Notes under the pieces: generated by a model | Databases searched by the model: none | What the model saw: only the letters and a program-made list of their open reading frames with translations | What the model was told of the DNA's origin: nothing | In this document: positions 61,116-64,000 of the stretch, piece by piece | Numbering within the stretch: the first letter of the stretch is position 1 | How the letters are laid out: the number at the start of each line of letters is the position of its first letter | Position numbers and translations under genes: made by a program | Source: Leptospira kirschneri serovar Cynopteri str. 3522 CT | GTDB lineage: Bacteria > Spirochaetota > Leptospiria > Leptospirales > Leptospiraceae | Assembly: GCF_000243695.2 (NCBI RefSeq) | Contig: NZ_AHMN02000022.1 | Span: 62,001-126,000, forward strand | Length of the DNA stretch: 64,000 nucleotides | Reading direction: 5' to 3'

Positions 61116-61727
61116 ACAGTGACTTCTCCGTTTCTCAAAGTTTTTAAGCCCGTGGAAAATTTAGTCAAGGATTAATGAAGGCAGTTACGAAAGTACTAAC
61201 CCGATTCGACCGAGACTTCGCGATTCTAAAGCACGCAAAACACACGGAAAAATTGACACTATGCTTTGCTTGAAGTATCGCCTTTTGAAAAATGATGTTT
61301 AGAAAATTTCGTATAACGTTTTAAGATAACAAACATTCCAGGAGAACTGTTTTGGTACCTGTCTCTGTTAGGTGCATCCGCATTACAGTCATTAACGGCC
61401 GAATTTGGAGCGGAGAGCTTCAGCCGCAATTCTTGCTTCCGATTCAAAATTAATTTCCATTTCATGAATCTCCTTATCCTTTTCGATCAGTGCTTGGGGA
61501 TTCCAAAGATTACGTTCATTCCCTACCGGAAGACGGTCGGTTTCGGAATCGATGCCTAAGAAAATTCGGAATAAGGGATCTTTGTCGCTCAACTCATTAC
61601 CAAGCGCCATATGCGGCGTGAAGCTTCAATGACCGATAACCTTCTTTCGAGAAAATCATCCAAGCAAACGAGTTCTCACGCGTTGCAAGTAATCCTCATG
61701 CGATAGGTCGTGATGGTCGTCTCTCAT
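61116..61727. other. gene-poor interval with GC-richer block
   Basis: 612 bp between the lipoprotein and dus. From about 61320 to 61640 G+C is visibly higher than in the flanks. A 72-codon minus-strand frame at 61392-61610 (listed separately) and a shifted frame at 61259-61465 cross it, hinting at a decayed or very small gene. No repeat core was noticed. Confidence 0.5.
61392..61610 (-). CDS. possible small gene or gene remnant
   Basis: 72 codons from ATG 61610: MALGNELSDKDPLFRIFLGI ... EARIAAEALRSKFGR. It has protein-like composition (acidic N-terminal half, helical Ala/Glu-rich end) and a GC content above the surroundings. No recognised family and no clear ribosome site. It could be a small protein, a remnant of a larger gene, or chance. 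Confidence 0.35.
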   Translation of the reverse strand: MALGNELSDKDPLFRIFLGIDSETDRLPVGNERNLWNPQALIEKDKEIHEMEINFESEARIAAEALRSKFGR

Positions 61728-62714
<987 letters not shown>

Positions 62715-62718
62715 AAAA

Positions 62719-64000
62719 TCAATTTTCCCCTAGAACCGTAAAGTCTTGAACCTTATCGTTGTCTTTTAAATCTACAATACGAACACCCACAGCAGTTCTA
62801 CCTAATTTAGAAATATCGAATGCGTTAATTCGGATCGTCATTCCCTGTCGAGTGATTAAAATGATTTCGTCTTCGTTTCCAACGGAACCGGTTCCAACGG
62901 AAAATCCGTTCTTTTCGGTTATCTTTAGATAGGCCATTCCTTTACCGCCCCTACCTTTTGCAGCAAACTCTTCAAAGCCAAGACGTTTTCCGTAACCTTC
63001 TTCCGAAACTACGAATATGTCTTCCCCTTCTTTATATTTACTAAGTCCTACAATCGAGTCGTCTTCCGCAAGTCTCATTCCGGTAACACCACTAGCGGTT
63101 CTTCCTTGGGCTCTAACGATATTACCTTCAATTCGAAGAGCTAATCCTTTTTTAGAAAAGATCATAACCTCGTCTTTATCTGTCATCGATTCTACTTTGA
63201 TCAGCTCGTCTCCTTCTCTAAGTCCGATTGCGATGATTCCAGACTTTTTAACGTTTCCGAACTCTTTTAATTGAATTCGTTTAATAAATCCTTTCCTTGT
63301 TACCAAAAGAAGATCTTTATCCATATCTTCTTCTCTAAACGTAAAAACGGAAGAGATGTATTCGTCTTCCCTCAAATTGATGATTGCCTTGAGAGACTTT
63401 CCTCTGGCTTCTTTAGAAGCGATCGGTAATTCGTAGGCTTTCATCACATAAACTTTCCCTATATTAGAGAAAAACATAATATTATCATGAGTCATCGCGG
63501 CTTTCATGATTTTAATTACGTCGTCCCGTTTTTGAGAAAGGCCTTGAATTCCCTTACCGCCCCGTTTTTGTCTTTTAAAAGTATCTATCGGAAGACGTTT
63601 GATAAATTGATCATAAGTGATTTGAATTACAATTTCTTCATCCGCGATCAAATCCTCTGCGTTAAAAGAAGAACTTTCTATAGTTTCAATAGATATTTCT
63701 GTTTTTCTTTTATTCCCGTACTTATCTCCTACTTCTTGAAGTTCTGTACAAACAATTTCATTTACACGAGAAGGTTTTGCGAGAATGTCTTTCAGATCGA
63801 TGATAAGTTTCCTCACCTCTTCCAATTCATCTATGATTTTCTGAACCTCAAGAGAAGTAAGTCTTTGTAATCTCATTTCTAAGATAGCATCCGATTGAAC
63901 CTCGGATAAACTAAAACGAACCATTAATTGTTGTTTTGCTTCCGGAGGATTTTTAGAAGCACGAATTACTTTGATCACATCCTCTATATTTTCTAAAGCA
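62719..64000 (-). CDS. gyrA: DNA gyrase subunit A, C-terminal part (5' end beyond the window)
   Basis: Partial gene; the frame stays open to base 64000. The visible ~427 residues begin in the coiled coil before the exit gate (ALENIEDVIKVIRASKNPPEAK, then DAILEMRLQRLTSLEVQKI), typical of GyrA. The GyrA-box KRQKRGGKGIQGL is near 63540, and six blades of the beta-pinwheel follow with repeated motifs such as GKVYVMKAYELP, GFIKRIQLKEFG, GLALRIEGN and MTIRINAFDIS. The box marks gyrase rather than topoisomerase IV. GyrA with GyrB introduces negative supercoils. dnaA, dnaN, recF and gyrB would be expected nearby, beyond the right edge. Confidence 0.96.
   Translation of the reverse strand, partial: ALENIEDVIKVIRASKNPPEAKQQLMVRFSLSEVQSDAILEMRLQRLTSLEVQKIIDELEEVRKLIIDLKDILAKPSRVNEIVCTELQEVGDKYGNKRKTEISIETIESSSFNAEDLIADEEIVIQITYDQFIKRLPIDTFKRQKRGGKGIQGLSQKRDDVIKIMKAAMTHDNIMFFSNIGKVYVMKAYELPIASKEARGKSLKAIINLREDEYISSVFTFREEDMDKDLLLVTRKGFIKRIQLKEFGNVKKSGIIAIGLREGDELIKVESMTDKDEVMIFSKKGLALRIEGNIVRAQGRTASGVTGMRLAEDDSIVGLSKYKEGEDIFVVSEEGYGKRLGFEEFAAKGRGGKGMAYLKITEKNGFSVGTGSVGNEDEIILITRQGMTIRINAFDISKLGRTAVGVRIVDLKDNDKVQDFTVLGEN

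Overview
The window is low-GC (roughly 35%) spirochaete DNA and almost certainly comes from a pathogenic Leptospira (L. interrogans group), chromosome I close to the replication origin. The strongest marker is a complete lipL21 outer-membrane lipoprotein gene (58016-58576) a few genes from gyrA, whose C-terminal half runs off the right edge. Supporting signs are many short lipoproteins with spirochaete-type lipoboxes, frequent TTG starts, a fliG gene, a DUF1577-type protein, a 7TM-DISM/cyclase-like protein, and intergenic DNA rich in Leptospira-style dispersed repeats. The genome-position statement rests on memory of Leptospira gene order, not on a search.

Layout, left to right. 1-2.6 kb: two transporters (dicarboxylate/glutamate symporter, MATE efflux). 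3.3-5.6 kb, minus strand: site-2-type protease and a beta-propeller protein. 5.8-9.9 kb: cysE, an RlpA/SPOR lipoprotein and two TPR proteins. 10.4-11.2 kb: a dihydropteroate synthase whose active-site loops look like the mobile sulfonamide-resistance Sul enzymes rather than classical FolP. 11.3-16.4 kb, plus strand: OmpA-family protein, DUF1577-like protein, hisS, PAP2 phosphatase. 16.4-19.4 kb, minus: M50-like protein, UDP-glucuronate decarboxylase-like enzyme, pntA alpha-1. 20.3-22.0 kb: PAS-containing chemoreceptor. 23.0-25.7 kb, plus: TonB-like protein, NusG paralogue, arabinose-5-phosphate isomerase (KDO/LPS supply), aroD. 26.2-34.5 kb, minus: TPR protein, GMC oxidoreductase with its small subunit, and the hslO-tsaE-tsaB-rnr operon. 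34.7-38.7 kb, plus: GH42 beta-galactosidase, an unknown protein, inositol-phosphatase family enzyme. 38.7-45.7 kb, minus: a cytochrome c and PuuD-like membrane protein pair, two exported proteins, a degenerate cyclase, fliG. 46.6-53.8 kb: ArsC/Spx-like protein, lipoproteins, FG-GAP lipoprotein, YciO/TsaC-like protein, SDR, maf. 54.4-64 kb: holA, a GAFTGA-less NtrC-type regulator, a VWA protein, lipL21, two more lipoproteins, dus and gyrA.

Functional threads: t6A tRNA modification (tsaB, tsaE and a TsaC/YciO-family protein), envelope and LPS (kdsD-like, lipL21, OmpA, RlpA), folate and aromatic precursors (folP, aroD), motility and sensing (fliG, MCP, the DISM protein), and replication (holA, gyrA).

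The long gene-free gaps are not empty. They hold at least three families of short repeats: (1) about 100-bp TA-flanked elements with ends like TAGAGTTGTTGA (six copies, both orientations); (2) elements with GTGGGAACT/AGTTCCCAC cores, one of them bounded by a perfect 15-bp inverted repeat TTAACGTGAGTTCGG; (3) AT-rich copies around a GAGTACtGcA-type core. No transposase, CRISPR array, rRNA or tRNA gene was seen.
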